From Symbiodinium sp. CCMP2592 (lineage: Eukaryota > Sar > Dinophyceae > Suessiales > Symbiodiniaceae): 64,000 nt of DNA. This document shows positions 10,651-20,158 of the stretch, one piece after another; position 1 is the first letter of the stretch, and each line of letters opens with the position of its first letter. Location of the stretch: contig CAJNDT010004557.1 in NCBI GenBank assembly GCA_905221615.1, positions 1,607,001 to 1,671,000 of the forward strand, in the 5' to 3' direction. The translations under genes were made by a program, and so were the position numbers. The notes beneath the pieces were generated by a model. It was not told where the DNA came from and did no database searches. It saw nothing but the letters and a program-made list of their open reading frames with translations.

Positions 10651-11940
10651 TTGGGAACCCTAGGACCAATATCATCTAATTCTTAAGGTTTCCATTTTGC
10701 TTTCAGGACCCTAAACTCCTAAACCCTAGACCACCCCTCCCCAGGTGTTTGGTCCCCCAGAACAAGCATACCGGAAAATCACTGCGCACCCAAACACGCG
10801 AGCAAGCTTTCTGGCTTTTCGGCATGGGATTCGCACCAATCCCCGTTGACTGCCGCACATTTGCGATTTTGGAGATTTTTGGAGTGCGGTTGAATTCTAC
10901 ATTTCGTGCACTGCATCAACTAGGACCTCCATTCTTTGCCAAGTGAACTCTGTTGTTTGGCGGGTCCAAGCCCCTAAACCCCTGAAGCCCCTAACCTCTA
11001 AACTTCTCATCTGCAGACATTACACCGTTAAACCCCCAGACCCTGCACCCTTACCCTAAAACCTGAACCCCTAAACGCTCATATGCAGATATTGTGCGGA
11101 GAGTTCTGGAGCTCCGCTCGCGACTTCGCTGCAGATGAGCCATTTTGGGGAATCGAAAGGCATACTTTAATTTCTTTAAGGGGTTCCAATAGGGTGCATA
11201 AGTGTTCTTAGTCTTATAACAGGTACCCTTGAACCATTTTAGATTTAGGGTCCAGGGGGTTAGGATCTCCAGGTGAGGACTTGAGGGGCTTGGGGTTTGG
11301 CTTTAGGGTTTCAGGGTTATCCCGAAAAAGGCCGTACAGGCTAACTTTTAGTTATCCTAGGGAACCGGGCTTTGGGCTTCAGGGTGTTAGTGCTGTTGAG
11401 GAGTCTTCGCTGGCACACAATCCAAGCCCATGCTGAAAAACGGTTTTTGGGCTTTCGGGCTTAGGGATTTTGGGTGTTAGGATTTAGGGTTCGCAGTGCT
11501 GGAAGTGAGTCATATGGAGGTCGGAAGAAATTACCAACGGTATCCGTTAATGTTAGTTCCCTCAGAGTTATAGCACAATATGTCCCAAAAGCAGTTTGCA
11601 ATCATGAATGTAACAGTAGGACCTTTTACTAACCTTTTAACCTGTTGACCGTACTGTCATCCCAATAAGTTCTTAAGGCTTAGCAGTAAGAACTTTGTTC
11701 CCTTAGGACGCTGCACGACTCAAGAGAGCGAGTAGGTTTTGTTTTATAATTGGAGTTGCGTTACCCTAAACCCAGATCATGAACTCAACCGAAGCCCCAA
11801 ACCCCTACTGCTCCTGACATAAACCCCTAGAGGCCCCTGTAGTCCATAGCGGGGCAGATGTCAGATCAAGGACATACACCTCTAACCACATTCGTATGCA
11901 AACATCTACACACAGAGATGCCTGTGCTGTCGCACTAAGC
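10651..11940. other. Intergenic DNA with telomere-like words
   Basis: CCCTAAAC variants at about 10710-10735 and 10970-11060, TTTAGGG variants at about 11230-11480. No gene or TIR element recognised. Confidence 0.5.
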
Positions 11941-11959
11941 GCGTGCGAGACAAAGAGAG

Positions 11960-12024
11960 CGACAGAAAGAGAGAGAGAGAGAGAGAGAGAGAAAGAAAGA
12001 GCATAGAGAGAGAGAGAGAGAGTA
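11960..12024. repeat. GA microsatellite
   Basis: GA repeats interrupted by GAAAGAAA and CATA. Confidence 0.9.
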
Positions 12025-12224
12025 TCAGGGCTTGGCAAAGCATGGCCTTGGATCCAGCGGTGCAGAACCCGTTTAAGCTAGCTCAAGCCTGCATTCAAGA
12101 GTCGGTCAGCCGCCCCTTGAAACTGGGGCTTAATGCCTGTATGTCGGCGAGCTCTTGAAATTCAGAACCCTTTTGTGATGGTCCGGTGGTGAAGATGCCA
12201 CAGTTCACTTGTCTATCTATATAT

Positions 12225-12225
<1 letters not shown>

Positions 12226-12266
<41 letters not shown>

Positions 12267-12325
12267 GTAGACATATATATATATATATGTATATATATAC
12301 ATATATATATATATATGTCTACGTA
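12226..12325. repeat. AT repeat within a perfect palindrome
   Basis: ACGTAGACATATATAT at about 12264 is mirrored by ATATATATGTCTACGT ending near 12322, around an AT/TATG centre. The preceding 30 bp is a plain AT run. Confidence 0.8.
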
Positions 12326-12940
12326 CATCATTACAGAATTATATCTTGGGACTGCCAACGGCCTGCAGCTGCCATGGTGGAGGGGCCCAAAGATCTCTCA
12401 GCTCCCAGTCCCCTGAGGCACGATTGGAGCGTCCATGAAGGCCAAGCTGTGATGAAGGCAGCCTGCTGCCAGTTCCCTTCATGAGTTTGAGGGTGTTAAG
12501 ATGCTTTGGGTTTGGACTGGTTTAGCGCTTTTGCGGTTTCGACGTTCAGGATTTTCTGGGTTTATCGTGGTTGGATGTGATTTCTGGGGCCGACCTCCTG
12601 TGTGCCCTCTCCCGTATTATCTGCGCATGCAGATGGACATGCCTTTGCCCTAGAGACTCTGACTCGAAAGTAGAATACTCCCCAACCTCAAAACGCTGAC
12701 AGCCTAAGCCGATCACGGGAGCCTGATCACGATCATTTTGATGCCAAATCTTTTCAGCAACGCAAATATTCCATTTTACGGAAGCCGCAAATCCGAAATC
12801 TAAAACCTAACCATCAACCCTCGTGTCAATGTGGTATGCTCGTGTTTGGACCTTTTTGCCGTATCCGTGCCTGCTCGTGTGGGTGTGCGAGTCGGAACCG
12901 AAACGCAAAGCTCTCACTGCTCCCCCTAAACCCTGAACCC

Positions 12941-12970
12941 TGTACCGAGTGTCAGCGCCGAAACCCTAAC
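12941..12970 (+). repeat. Dispersed 'CGAGTGTGAGCGCCGAAAC' motif, copy
   Basis: TACCGAGTGTCAGCGCCGAA followed by ACCCTAAC. It is one of about 15 dispersed copies, all on the + strand and often followed by CCCTAAA words. Confidence 0.6.
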
Positions 12971-12974
12971 CCCT

Positions 12975-13090
12975 ACAGTAGAAGCTAAAAAGTTGGAAAC
13001 CCCACAGCCTCAATCCTTAAAAGCAATGTAAAGGTAATCCCAGCACTATTTGGCCTATATTAGGTTTCCAACTTTATGGGGTTTACTGTA
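12975..13090. repeat. Family B short TIR element, copy 2
   Basis: ACAGTAGAAGCTAAAAAGTT then GGAAACCCC at the left; GGTTTCCAACTTTATGGGGT then TTACTGTA at the right. AACCCCT lies on both sides, compatible with a target duplication, although it is also a telomere-like word. Confidence 0.8.
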
Positions 13091-13144
13091 AACCCCTGTG
13101 ACGAGGTTGTGTCCGAGTTGCGAGAGAGCGTGAGAGCGTAAACA

Positions 13145-13390
13145 GCTATCCCTAAAGCCTAAACCCTAAACCCTAAACAAAAAACCTATCCCTAAAGCAG
13201 GAGGCAGCAGCATGGGGACTTGAGCGCTGGGACGCTTTGGAGGGACTGGCGGCTCCTTGGACTGTCGCTTTCGAGCTTTAAGAGTTGGGGGTTTAGGGCT
13301 TAGGGGTTTAGGTTTCGGCTTTGGGTTTAGGGTTTAGCGGTTTAGGGTTGCGTAGGGTTTAGGGTTTAGGTTTAGGGTTTAGGACCTTAG
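13145..13390. repeat. Telomere-like tracts in both orientations
   Basis: CCCTAAA words at 13150-13190 and TTTAGGG words at 13290-13385, separated by about 90 bp that include an exon-like reading LERWDALEGLAAPW near 13220. Confidence 0.6.
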
Positions 13391-14103
13391 GAGTTGGGCT
13401 GCAGAGTTAAGAGTCAAGGGCTTAATTAATATAGGGATCTCAAGATATTACAGTATCATGTGTTCTGCTACGGGCTCGACACTAAAGCATGCACTTATAC
13501 CTTAAGACACAGCTCCGAGTGTCAGGTTTAGTGCAGACGGCTCTAGAGCTTTGGCAGGCTTCTATGTGGTTTCAGGATGTTTCAGGGCAAGATGTGATGG
13601 TGCACCTCGTATGTTTGGAGAACCGCAGTGACAGGTTTCAACAAAAAGGCAGAGATTGGCGCATCAATCAACAACCAAAGGCAAACCCCGACGCCTCCAT
13701 TCTAATTAGACTTTGCAAAAGTTGCATGTAGAGAAACCACAAGCCGCCGAGTTTTCGGATGGCACTGCAGACCCTAAGGCTATTTGCTTCGTCGGACCCT
13801 ACATCCACACGAACCCATTCCCAAAAGCCTTGTGTGGCAGCAGCGTACAGGCTTCACGGCTTCATATGAATATAGACCGCCGAGCAAGTAGTAATAGTAT
13901 TTCAGGCCCCTACATTATGAGCTTCATCACGCCCACCCAAAACCTTTCCTTTTCTTCAATAGCACAGTGCACCTGCGTCCAACTGAGTTCGTATTCTTGG
14001 CCAGCCGAACTCATGGTCCATTCGGATCTTTACCAACACCCCGTACAACCTACGGAAACTCTCGGCGCTCCACCGTCTAGCTAAGCAGCTAGCCCTGCCC
14101 AAA
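13391..14103. other. Intergenic DNA, no supported gene
   Basis: Two moderately long + strand frames (13489-13731 and 13713-14084) overlap here. Neither shows a motif or convincing composition. Confidence 0.35.
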
Positions 14104-14208
14104 TGGGAGTTTCCGAAAATAGGAGACCCTAATATAGTTCCCGAAATAATAAGATCCGTATTATACGGACCCCCAAAATAAGGTTCCCCTTAATTTGGGA
14201 AACTCCCA
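14104..14208. repeat. Family G short TIR element, copy 1
   Basis: TGGGAGTTTCCGAAAATAGG at the left; TTTGGGAAACTCCCA at the right. The core has CCCTAATATAGTTCC. It shares its TIR with the spliced intron at 52597-52703. Confidence 0.75.
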
Positions 14209-14313
14209 AATGAATCAGGACAAAGTTGATGCCGGCAATCGCGTGCTGGAGTCCGGCCAGTCACGGGGCTGCTGTCGGCCCATGAGATTTTCCCAAATCC
14301 GTGAGTTTTGGGT

Positions 14314-14380
14314 CACCCCAAAGTAGGTAAAATAATGGCCCAAAACGTTAAAACGGCTATTATTTCACATACTTTTGGGG
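14314..14380. repeat. Singleton hairpin element (K2)
   Basis: CCCCAAAGTAGGTAAAATAA then TGGCC is mirrored by GGCTATTATTTCACATACTT then TTGGGG around a 15-20 bp loop. Confidence 0.65.
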
Positions 14381-14667
14381 TCGAGAGAGTTAGGGGTCAT
14401 GCCTGGTGTGTTATGATAGGCTTCTACGGCTTCTAGGTTAGTTGGTGACATGTATGCCCCAAACACGAAACCGCAATATCCTACTACTCTTACCTTAGCC
14501 CTAAACCCTAACACCCTCTAGAATTAATAGCCCTAAGCTCTGCGGTAATAACCCTACTACCCTGAACCCTATAAACCCTAGTTGAAGCTTGCAGGTTCGG
14601 GTATAACTCTGTTGCCTTGCTCTTGGTGATGACATTCGTCGGTTTCGCGTCCAAGGTTCAAGGTCTG

Positions 14668-14760
14668 CCTGGACCCTAAGGAACCTACGTTTTTAGGGTT
14701 CCCTAATATTGTTTCTTTATATAAGTCCTTAAAACGGTAGGTTACTTGGGGGTAAGGTGG
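14668..14760. repeat. Family C short repeat, copy 2
   Basis: CCTGGACCCTAAGGAACCTA at the left; core AATATTGTTTCTTTATATAA; end GGGGGTAAGGT. The sequence just before it (CGTCCAAGGTTCAAGGTCTG) resembles an exon end followed by a GT donor, with an exon-like reading LLLVMTFVGFASKVQ. Confidence 0.6.
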
Positions 14761-14830
14761 TTGTTGAACTATTACAGTTTCAGGCTCCTTGCAAGCAAGC
14801 CTGCAGCAAAAGGGGCGCCAATTGTATTAC

Positions 14831-14970
14831 ATGGAAGTTTCCAAAAATTGGGAGTACCTTATGTTGTCCTTATAATAAGGATCCTACTATGTAGGGTACT
14901 ATGCAAAGGTCCCCTATCTTCGGAAACTTTTAGGGTACTATACTAGGGTCCCCTTTGTCGGAAACTCCCA
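14831..14970. repeat. Family G short TIR element, copy 2 (intergenic relative of a spliced intron)
   Basis: TGGAAGTTTCCAAAAATTGG at the left; TCGGAAACTCCCAT at the right. The core (GAGTACCTTATGTTGTCCTT, then AAGGATCCTACTATGTAGGG, then TACTAT) aligns closely with the intron at 52597-52703. A second GGAAACTTTTAGGGTACTAT near 14921 makes this copy longer than the others. Confidence 0.8.
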
Positions 14971-15054
14971 TCTGGCCCCTGTAAAACAGCGTCCAGCCCA
15001 GGCAAGCCTCGCGAAGTAACGACAAAGATGCGTTGCGTGAGGCCATGTGACGGT

Positions 15055-15130
15055 TTAGGGGCCTATAGGTGTAGGGCTTTAGGGGTTTAGGGGTTAGGGT
15101 TTAAAGGGGTTTAGGGTTCAGGCGCCAGGT
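15055..15130. repeat. Degenerate TTTAGGG tract
   Basis: About eight loosely spaced TTTAGGG-type words, G-rich on the + strand. Confidence 0.6.
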
Positions 15131-15490
15131 GCTTGCTGGTTAACGGCTTGGATGGGAGATGCAACGCAGACGAAATCACTCAACCCCAAAACACTGAACC
15201 CTGAAACCCCCAAGCGTCAAGCCCTGAACAATTGAGCCGAAGTGCTTCAGCCGGTTGTAGCTATTGGGGGCTCGAGGGTTGCATCTTGCATATCCGATGT
15301 TGTTTGGTGCAGTCCTAGAAACACGTTGCTGCTGAAGCACCCCTGACATGTGGACGGTTTAAGTTTCGGGAAGAATCCTGAGTAGTAAGACCCTTATGAT
15401 AAGGATTGTTGGGGTTTAGGGTTTCATGCAGGGTTTAGGGTCTATAGGCTTTAAGGGGAACCCCTCTTCTGAACTTCAGAAGGCCCACAC

Positions 15491-15606
15491 ACCTATAGTC
15501 TCCATTGTAGCTCCTTTTTTTGGTTTAACCAATTATATATTCGGGATCCTAAACCCTAAACCCTAAACCCTAACCCCCAAGAGGAACTACAATGGAGACT
15601 ATAGGC
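15491..15606. mobile_element. Family A MITE-like element, copy 1 (telomere-like core)
   Basis: ACCTATAGTCTCCATTGTAG then CTCC at the left; GGAACTACAATGGAGACTAT then AGG at the right, so about 24 bp TIRs. The core contains three CCCTAAA units where the other copies (30943-31056, 58469-58570, 61426-61536) have GGGATCCTAAAAGG or similar. Confidence 0.85.
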
Positions 15607-15691
15607 AGTCTGCTTTTCGACGAGTTCCGGTCTGGGGAGCCGAGGTTTCCAAGTGGTCCTGCTGCCATAGATAGCCAATGGGGGAACTTTA

Positions 15692-15717
15692 AACATATAT
15701 ATATATATATATATATT
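15692..15717. repeat. AT microsatellite
   Basis: About 12 AT units. Confidence 0.9.
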
Positions 15718-15820
15718 TGGTCTATCTTAGAGAGTTTAAACTTTTTTGGGCCCGGTTATTGAAGGAGAGAGTGCTCATGGCGTGAACTTGGCCGCTCTTC
15801 AACCTTGCTTCCGGGTGTAT

Positions 15821-15927
15821 ACCGGGTCCTAGGTACTGATATGGGGACTACTACCCCAACTCATCATAGTAATTCCTAGTGTAGAAGCACTACATTCTAC
15901 TATATTGGTACTTTGGACCCTTTGGGA
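15821..15927. repeat. Family J short TIR element, copy 1
   Basis: GGGTCCTAGGTACTGATATG at the left; TATTGGTACTTTGGACCC at the right; core CATAGTAATTCCTAGT and CTACATTCTACTATAT. The second copy is at 62603-62706. Confidence 0.7.
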
Positions 15928-16640
15928 TAGTGGGCCTTAGGGATGTGGGTCCATAAGCATGAAGAACGGCAGAGGAGGCAGTGCTGGCAATCATCAAGTC
16001 CGGTTTCAACAGGATCCATGTGCAGATATGGTTTTGGTGCACGAAGAAGATAAAGGCAAACCCACAATGGCTGAAGACACAAACGGTCCAAAATTTAGGG
16101 TTTAGGGTTTGGGGTTTAGAGCAGATTAGGGTTCTGCTGTGAGGCAATACAAGACTGTCACGAGCTACAGCTGGCAGATGAGCTCATCGAAGGCTCGACG
16201 TGGGACAAGGGCTTAAGTATATCATTTCCACGAATACGTGGCCTTCAAGCTGAAAGCCCGGGCATGTACAATCTGGACATGCGCATCCCTCTGGGCCGTC
16301 TCTAGGCAAATGTTTCTCAATGAGTCCGGCATGACCTTAAACCTTGTGTGTATGCAAGCTTCGCACTGGAGCTGCGTGCTGGGCTCATGACATGGTCGCC
16401 GTTATCCAAAGCTCCGAAGAGGTTTCCCGAACACTGCACCAAACCTTCGACTGACATGCCATGCTACGTCCGGAGATCTCACCATCGTCGTCCCTACAAG
16501 AAAGTCGGCTTAAGGAGTTCAGGTGGAGCCCGTCTCTCTCGAAGTATAGTCTTCAATCCCTAGCCTAAGCCTCAAGCCCAAGCCCTGAAAGCCAGGCTGA
16601 AAACCCAAAGTGCCTCAAAACCCCTGGTCCGAAACTCTTT
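15928..16640. other. Unannotated DNA
   Basis: No supported gene. A TTTAGGG-like tract lies at 16095-16130. The open frame at 16348-16563 has no recognisable features. Confidence 0.35.
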
Positions 16641-16823
16641 AAGGTAACCCTATATTATGTACTATAGATTCCCATTATGGCATCTTAAACGGCTTAAGTT
16701 ACCTTAATAAGGTAACCCTATATTATGTACTATAGATTCCCATTATGGCATCTTAAACGGCTTAAGTTACCTTAATAAGGTAACCCTATTATGTACTATA
16801 GATTCCTAGTATGGCATCTTAAA
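16641..16823. repeat. 68 bp tandem repeat, about 2.7 units
   Basis: Units start AAGGTAACCCTATATTATGT at 16641 and 16709 and AAGGTAACCCTATTATGTAC at 16777. Units 1 and 2 are virtually identical; unit 3 has lost a few bases. The unit has complementary ends (AAGGTAAC and GTTACCTT), so it may be a tandemly copied short hairpin element. Confidence 0.85.
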
Positions 16824-16849
16824 CCAAATCCCTTAAGCCAGAACCCAGT

Positions 16850-16965
16850 ACAGTAGAAGCCCAAAAGTTGGAAACCCCATAGCCTCAATCCTTATGAGCA
16901 ATGTATAGGGAATCCCAGCACTATTTGGCCTTCATCAGGTTTCCAACTTTCTGGGGTTTACTATA
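16850..16965. repeat. Family B short TIR element, copy 3
   Basis: ACAGTAGAAGCCCAAAAGTT then GGAAACCCC at the left; GGTTTCCAACTTTCTGGGGT then TTACTATA at the right. Confidence 0.8.
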
Positions 16966-18030
16966 AAGCCTCAGTCCCCCGAAACCTTCAATCCAAGACC
17001 CTGAACCTGACTACACCCAGACTGTGGCTGTCTAGACACACTACCTAGATATCGTCGTGACCATCTAAACAGACAGAGTGGCAAGGCGGGTCGCTTGCAC
17101 CATCTGGCTTCGGGGCTATGTCGATCAACCCTTAAAAGGCTTGTGTATTTACGGTGCTTGTTGAGTTATGCCTGTACTCAGGTGAGGGGTGCATGTGTGT
17201 GTGTGCATATGTGCATGTGCTCGTGGCGTGTGGAGGCTTTGACAGACGCACTGCGAGTTTTTGTGCCCAAGAAGCCACGGAGCTTCAAACCCGCTGTTGC
17301 CTTCCCTTGTAGTCCCCAACATCAGACGATGGTCTACTCCAAGACCGTATTGCAACTAATTATGAAGGTCCCTACTGCATCTTGGATGCTGTCAGGCTGG
17401 ATGGATGAGCTGAAGCAGAAGAACATGTCCGTGTTCAACTTGAAGCCGCGCGCTTGCTTCAGGGTTTAGGGGTCGTGTGCCCAAATGTAATTTAACTGAG
17501 TTGGCGACTAGACACCCGAGGCCGTTAAGTTTGCGCTCTTGCTTTGTCAAGCATGTTTGGCGGATGGTCATCTTAGAGAGCTTCAGATGAAGACTGCCAT
17601 AATTGCCATCACAGTATAGCTCGTCATCGTAAGGTATGCCCAAAACCCGATTCCAATTGTACACGGTCTTATATGTTGATCAGCTGTCTTATCGCATATC
17701 ATATCCTGAGCCTTCAGCTGATTCGTTCCGATTCCCTCATCCCGAGTCCTCTGCTTCTTCGTTCCTAAAGCCGGGCTGGAATCCGGAAAAGGCTGAGGTT
17801 TGGAGCATTGCTCGGAGATCGCAAGAGGTTAGGGCTTCGGGCTTTCTAAGTTGAGGGTGTAGGGTTTGTAGGACTTCTATGTAGGATTTAGGGCTTCTGT
17901 TCAGGTCAGCTATGGTAGAAGTATTTTTGCAATATGAGATGATGCATTGCGGCGAAGAGAAAATCGACAAACTGCTGACTTCGAGCACCGTGCAGAGGCA
18001 TTTTCAACACTTGCAAACCTTACACCCTCA
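16966..18030. other. Unannotated DNA with one weak exon-like island
   Basis: Around 17725-17828 one frame reads SASSFLKPGWNPEKAEVWSI then ARRSQE and is followed by AGAGGTTAGG, a possible donor. Nothing else recognised. Confidence 0.2.
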
Positions 18031-18033
18031 GGC

Positions 18034-18090
18034 ATGTCCGAGTTGCGACAGCGTAAACCACTGGATTGTCCGAGTGTGAGCGCCGAAACC
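18034..18090 (+). repeat. Two adjacent copies of the dispersed CGAGTGTGAGCGCCGAAAC motif
   Basis: GTCCGAGTTGCGACAGCGTA then AACC at 18036, and GTCCGAGTGTGAGCGCCGAA then ACC at 18068. Both are in the same orientation. The first has the 'GTTGCGA' variant also seen at 13111 and 50757. Confidence 0.7.
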
Positions 18091-18137
18091 AGAATCCCGA
18101 CCCTAAGCAATGAGAACCCGGGGTCCTAAGACGTCTA

Positions 18138-18377
18138 CTATAGGGGCCCTGAGCAATTAATACTATTCGGGGGTGGTTCCTTTGGTATAGCTACAGTATA
18201 GGGGGCCTCAAGACGCTAGTCGAATTATTAAGGCCCCTAAATACTAAATCCGTAGAATCGCCCTTATTGTAGCTCTGATATACCCCTTCAAAGGAACCCT
18301 ATTCTAATGATTAAGGCCCCAGAACCGATATGAAACCCTTAAAAGGAACCCTACTCTAATTATTACGGCCCCTATAC
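18138..18377. repeat. Cluster of family E TIR fragments
   Basis: Repeated ends such as GGGGCCCTGAGCAATTAATA, AATTATTAAGGCCCC, CTAATGATTAAGGCCCC and CTAATTATTACGGCCCC, with AAAGGAACCCTATTC spacers. This looks like nested or tandem family E elements (compare 31255-31374 and 33288-33494). Confidence 0.55.
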
Positions 18378-18469
18378 TACCGGCTCATTGAGGTCCCAGG
18401 CGAAGCGCTTTCAACGCAACGCTGCTTTTTCGGCCGCCGTGCGGGCCGGATCAAGGGCCATTTCGACGT

Positions 18470-18700
18470 TGGGGGGTGTAGGGTTTAGGGCTTGGGGTTC
18501 AGTGGTTTAGAGGCTTAGAGTTTTAGCTTTAAGCATTGGGGTTTAGGGGTTTAGTTAGGGTTTAGGGGGATTGAGCGGTTCATCAGTCCCGACCGGTGGG
18601 AGAAGTCGAGGCCTTGTCTCCCAGAACATGCTTGCGTCGAGGGACTCCAGGAAAACGACTCCTACACGGTTTAGGGTTTAGGGTTGGGTTTAGGGTTTAG
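18470..18700. repeat. Degenerate TTTAGGG tracts
   Basis: Clusters at 18475-18570 and 18668-18705. Confidence 0.6.
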
Positions 18701-20083
18701 GTTGTAGGACTCCTAGAGTCCAACACCAAGGATTCTAGCCAAGATTAGTCACGGTAGATTCCTTGCCGACGGGTTGCGGCGCTTTCCGCGTCCCTTGAAC
18801 CCCTATAGACCTTACAGCAACCCTAAATGGAAAACTTGGAGCCAAAGTGTAGCTCTTTCTTCTCGAATTCCAGAGCCCCCAAGTTGCCTGAAGCCTGGAG
18901 ACGCCGATGCATGCCCGAAACCAGTTTCTTCGGGCCTTAGGCTGCGGCATCCCCGCATTTAATCGACGCCCATCCGTTCTTCTTCAGTTCGACACGGAAC
19001 GCTTCAAAAAAAACAGAGCACGAAGTGTAGGCCGGAGGCCCTGAGACATCTTTCCAACATCTCCAACCCGCCCGAAAGCCCTACTTTCTAAACCCAAACA
19101 CTTAAACCGTGAAATACCAAGCCAACATCGCTAGCTAACTGTCTTTGGGTTCCCAAGTACAATCAAACGATACCAGAATGTACCCGAAACAACCCACACG
19201 GTCCGGGAGGTGTTGAATGCAGCTGTCGTGCCGCCTTTGCGGCTGGCATCGCTGCAGCGTGCATTGCTGAAGGCTCTTGGGGCTCTTTGAAACGGTCATC
19301 ATCGTTTCGTATATCCAAAAACCCTTTGCTGTATGCCAGAACTGTGGTCCGACACCAGTCGCGAAATGCATCTCTCTGGCTTCATCGTGCTGCAGCCCTG
19401 TGTTCCAGTCATCCACAAGTCGTGGTCCTTCACACTCTTGAGCTTTGGCTTCTGCGCCCTTCGGGGTTGACACAGCTGCATATGCAGGCGTACGGGTGTC
19501 CGATGAAGACAAAACAAAGAAGAAACCAGGGAAGGGGTTAAGAAAGGAAGGAAGGAAAGAGTGGTGTGGGCTTCATCTGAACGCTTGGCAGTGCAGGTTT
19601 AGGGTGTTTCCCCAAGCCCAGTTGCAAACAAGTCGATTTGAGATGACTTGTGCTGCGGCGATTTGCGCAGAAGCCGCTTTATAACTCCAAGGTGCCGAGA
19701 TTGGTATGAGCAAAGACGCCACCAGCAAGCCTAAATACTTACCGACACTAGTTGTGGGGTATTACAACTACAATGAACAATATCTCCAAAACGACACTTT
19801 CTAATTATTCAGGCCCCTATACTATAGATCCGGGAAGAAGTCGGACACGGCAGCAGACGAAGGGACCAAGCCATGGTTTTCGAGCTCGTCCAGGTGGTGA
19901 GAGTGATTTAATAAAGGTTTTGGAGGTTCAGGGTTTAGGCTGAGTATTGGAGACTGCAGCTACGGTTTGGGCTACGGGTCTAGGAAATCCCAAACAGAAA
20001 CTACTGTCGCATGATGTCGCAGGCCTTTCGAAACACATAGTCCCTCTTGGAGCCTCTTGTTTGCTCGAATCCGAAGCCAGGGG
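18701..20083. other. Upstream region of the phosphorylase gene, no supported gene
   Basis: Several overlapping frames of 60-125 codons on both strands at 18.7-19.7 kb have no motif. A family E-like fragment (CTAATTATTCAGGCCCCTAT) lies at 19800-19825. No TATA-type promoter is evident, which is usual for dinoflagellates. Confidence 0.35.
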
Positions 20084-20105
20084 GCTGTAGCCAGTTTGGC
20101 CCAAC
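20084..20105 (+). other. Probable relic of the dinoflagellate spliced leader
   Basis: GTAGCCAGTTTGGCCCAAC at 20087 aligns with GTAGCCATTTTGGCTCAAG of the conserved dinoflagellate spliced leader. About 18 of 22 positions match over the full leader. It ends 54 bases before the start codon of the phosphorylase gene, where a leader would sit in a trans-spliced mRNA. Genomic leader relics are known in dinoflagellates as traces of mRNA retroposition. The match is imperfect, as expected for an old relic. I recalled the leader sequence rather than searching for it. Confidence 0.55.
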
Positions 20106-20158
20106 GAATTTTGGTGCATTATCCTCGCCCGTTTTCCCTAACTCCGCTCCCTGCGATC

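Noticed and set aside
13713-14084. 123-codon + strand frame as a gene
   Set aside because: Low-information composition, overlaps another frame, and no splice or domain evidence.
16641-16823. CRISPR array
   Set aside because: Units are contiguous with no unique spacers, no cas genes are present, and the genome is eukaryotic.
19135-19512. 125-codon - strand frame as a gene
   Set aside because: Overlaps equally long frames on the + strand; no motif.
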